A stretch of DNA of 7,831 nucleotides from the NCBI GenBank assembly GCA_028287205.1, contig JAQBQC010000252.1, positions 1-7,831 on the forward strand. The letters run 5' to 3'. Under the pieces are notes generated by a model. That model saw nothing but the letters and a program-made list of their open reading frames with translations. It had not been told where the DNA came from and made no database searches. The stretch comes from Gemmatimonadota bacterium (GTDB lineage: Bacteria; Gemmatimonadota; Gemmatimonadetes; Gemmatimonadales; Gemmatimonadaceae). The translations under genes and the position numbers were made by a program. Shown here piece after piece: positions 6,082 to 7,831 of this stretch (its first letter is position 1; each line of letters starts with the position of its first letter).

Positions 6082-7758
6082 TCAGGGGCATTCGGGCGCC
6101 GACGCGCTCCCGTGCGAGAGTGCCAGATCACGCTCCGCCTTGCAGGCGGCGCGATTCTGTGACAGTGCCTCGTTGATCTCACGGCGCAACGACCGAATCT
6201 GCGGTACATCCGCGTATTTCTTCGCCAGGGGCGAAATCTTCTCCTGCGCGTTGCCGAAGCGAACGACGGCCCCGTCGTACTCGCCCTCGTTCATCCGCTG
6301 CCTGCCCACATTGAGATCTTCGCGAATGGGCGCAAGCAGATCGTCGAGTTGGTCCGGCGGGATCGTGCTCTTGGGCGGCTCGGCCGCGGCTGGCTTCGAT
6401 GCAGCCGAGTCGGCGACGGGGATGGCCGCGGCCGGCGTGGAATCGTGCGGTGCCGCGGTGCTCGCGCTGTCCTTCGCGGCGCTGTCCGGAACTGGCGCGA
6501 CGGGTGGTGCGGTCGCCGGCGCGAGAGCGGAGGCACTCGCGATCGTGGGCTTCACCTGGTGCGTGCTCCAGTACCACCACCCGCCACCACCGCCGAGCAG
6601 CAGCAGCACGAGCACGCCGAAGATGAGCCCGACCGGGCTTCCGGATCGTTCCCGCTCGAGCTCGGGAAGCGGAAGCTCATCGTTCGTGCGATCGCGACGC
6701 GACGCGCCGCCGCCGCCAAGAGGGCGGAGCTCGGTTTTCATGGTGGCGGAAACGGGCGAGAGCTCGAGCGTGCCGGTGCTCGTGAACGCGGATTCCGGCA
6801 TCGTCGCAACGGCGGTGACGAGCTCGCGCCCGAACTGGCTCACGTGCTGATAGCGGTCGGCCGGATGGTTCGCGAGCGCCTTGTCCATCACGGTCTGCAG
6901 CTCCGCCGGCCACTGCACATCGGTCCGAATCTCGGCCAGTGTGCGCGGCTTCTCCGTGAGACGCATGATGAGCGCCTCGCGCGACACGACACTCGGGAAT
7001 GGCAGCTGCCCCGTGAGCATGTTGAAGGTGACGAGGCCCAGTGAGTAGATGTCGGTGCGCGAGTCGAGCTGGTCGCCACCGAGCTGCTCGGGTGACATGT
7101 ACTCCGGCGTGCCGATGGCGAGACCGGTCTTCGTCACCTTCTGATCGTCGGCCTCCATCGCCTTCGCGATTCCGAAGTCGACGACCTTCGCGACATCCTC
7201 GCCCGCGCGCCCGCGCGCGATCATGATGTTGTCGGGCGTGAGATCGCGATGGATGATGCCCATGTCGTGCGCGGCTTCGAGCGCGGACGCCACCTGCTGC
7301 CCGATGTCCGCGGCGCGCGCGGCGGTGAGCGCGCCGTGACGCTCGATGATCTTGGTGAGCGGCTCTCCGTCGACGAACTCCATCGCGAGATAGATCAGCC
7401 CTTCGGGCGTCTCACCGAAATCGTAGATGGCGGCGACATTCGGGTGCTGGATCTGACTCGCGTTCGATGCCTCGCGATTGAAGCGCGAGATCGCGTCGGG
7501 ATCGTGCACCATCCCCTGGAGCAGCACCTTCACCGCGCTCTTCCGCTTCATCTTCACATGCTCGGCGAGATACACCTGACCCATCCCGCCTTCTCCGATT
7601 CGGCGGATCACGTGATAGCGGTCGGCGAGGATGGAGCCAACGAGATCGCTCCCCGGTGGCGCACGCAGCGTGGACCCATCGCGCGGGCAGAAGCGCTGGT
7701 CCATGTCGTAGGTGCTGCCGCACTGCGGACAGGTCTTTTGGGGGGCGGTCGTGGACAA
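6082..7758 (-). CDS. membrane-anchored Ser/Thr protein kinase with N-terminal zinc ribbon (PknB-like)
   Basis: This is a complete 558-residue Hanks-type kinase. Residues 10-28 form a zinc-ribbon-like module, CPQCG...CPRDG, with Cys10, Cys13 and Cys24. The kinase domain spans about 48-320, with glycine loop GEGGMG (55-60), AVKVL with Lys77, Glu96 of helix C, catalytic HRDLTPDN (170-177, Asp172), DFG (194-196), GTPEYMSPE (216-224) and Asp236 in TDIYSLG. A basic/acidic juxtamembrane stretch precedes one transmembrane helix (about 375-397). An Ala/Pro/Ser linker (about 403-465) follows, then a charged helical C-terminal region (470-547) that should lie outside the cytoplasmic membrane. HRDLTPDN has Thr174 where most kinases have Lys. 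The start is TTG: an in-frame TGA lies 12 bases upstream, and no other ATG, GTG or TTG precedes the first Cys pair. No Shine-Dalgarno is evident. The kinase should phosphorylate cytoplasmic proteins in response to an envelope signal. Its targets are unknown, and regulation of the neighbouring operon is only inferred. Confidence 0.93.
   Translation of the reverse strand: MSTTAPQKTCPQCGSTYDMDQRFCPRDGSTLRAPPGSDLVGSILADRYHVIRRIGEGGMGQVYLAEHVKMKRKSAVKVLLQGMVHDPDAISRFNREASNASQIQHPNVAAIYDFGETPEGLIYLAMEFVDGEPLTKIIERHGALTAARAADIGQQVASALEAAHDMGIIHRDLTPDNIMIARGRAGEDVAKVVDFGIAKAMEADDQKVTKTGLAIGTPEYMSPEQLGGDQLDSRTDIYSLGLVTFNMLTGQLPFPSVVSREALIMRLTEKPRTLAEIRTDVQWPAELQTVMDKALANHPADRYQHVSQFGRELVTAVATMPESAFTSTGTLELSPVSATMKTELRPLGGGGASRRDRTNDELPLPELERERSGSPVGLIFGVLVLLLLGGGGGWWYWSTHQVKPTIASASALAPATAPPVAPVPDSAAKDSASTAAPHDSTPAAAIPVADSAASKPAAAEPPKSTIPPDQLDDLLAPIREDLNVGRQRMNEGEYDGAVVRFGNAQEKISPLAKKYADVPQIRSLRREINEALSQNRAACKAERDLALSHGSASAPECP
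7756..7758 (-). promoter_or_regulatory. TTG start codon of the kinase gene
   Basis: TTG opens the frame as TTG TCC ACG ACC. It is bounded upstream by an in-frame TGA (7771-7773) and downstream by the codons of the first zinc-ribbon cysteines. The next ATG encodes residue 19 and would delete the first Cys pair. The bases before it (CCCCCCGCTTCG) contain no purine-rich Shine-Dalgarno, so initiation is either weak or independent of one. Confidence 0.6.
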
Positions 7759-7831
7759 CGAAGCGGGGGGTCAGAGAGGCGAAACTGGCGCCGGACTCCA
7801 GAATCGGAATCCTGCACAAGATATGACGAAA
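7759..7831. other. upstream region of the kinase gene, truncated by the window edge
   Basis: These 73 bases precede the kinase start on the minus strand. I see no clear promoter boxes, Shine-Dalgarno or repeat. A CATATCT word near 7820 could belong to a -10 element, but its -35 partner would be outside the window. Confidence 0.4.

Noticed and set aside
5842..6162. A 106-codon plus-strand frame in the intergenic gap
   Set aside because: It has no Shine-Dalgarno, mixed composition and no motif, and it runs into the kinase gene on the opposite strand.
6140..7044. Plus-strand frames of 236 and 231 codons opposite the kinase
   Set aside because: They are Ser/Arg/Gly-rich low-complexity translations antisense to the kinase tail and lack any motif.
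1..7831. CRISPR array, tRNA, rRNA, insertion sequence or phage genes
   Set aside because: I saw no regularly spaced repeats, cloverleaf-like sequence, transposase motif or terminal inverted repeats.

Overview
The window reads as chromosomal DNA of a high-GC Gram-negative-type bacterium. GC is roughly two thirds by eye, codons are strongly G/C-ending, and long open frames lie antisense to the genes as a result. A membrane-anchored Ser/Thr kinase with an N-terminal CPxCG...CPxDG zinc ribbon, next to a polysaccharide gene cluster, would suit Gemmatimonadota or Acidobacteriota. That is inference from style only, because no taxonomic marker gene is present.

All five recognisable genes are on the minus strand and read from right to left. 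A transmembrane Ser/Thr protein kinase (7758 to 6082, TTG start) comes first. A 311-base gap (5771-6081) follows, with no convincing protein gene; it holds a CRP/FNR-like palindrome, two short hairpins and presumably the promoter of what follows. Then comes a tight four-gene operon: a FAD-dependent amine-oxidase-like oxidoreductase (5770-4433), a NodB-type polysaccharide deacetylase (4440-3439, overlapping it by 8 bases), an AsnB-type glutamine amidotransferase (3432-1546, 6 bases later, its Shine-Dalgarno containing the previous stop codon), and a UDP-HexNAc-type nucleotide sugar dehydrogenase (1511 to beyond the left edge).

The operon looks like part of an extracellular or surface polysaccharide locus. 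The dehydrogenase would oxidise a UDP-sugar to a UDP-uronic acid. The AsnB-like enzyme may amidate a carboxylate, possibly that uronic acid, instead of making free asparagine. The deacetylase would remove acetyl groups from a glycan or precursor. The FAD enzyme has no assignable substrate but is translationally coupled to the deacetylase. No glycosyltransferase, Wzx/Wzy, exosortase or export gene is visible, so the rest of the locus should lie left of the window. Points that merit checking are the Glu-to-Gln change in the synthetase motif of AsnB, the SPN in place of SPE in the dehydrogenase, the HRDLTPDN loop of the kinase, and the regulatory gap.
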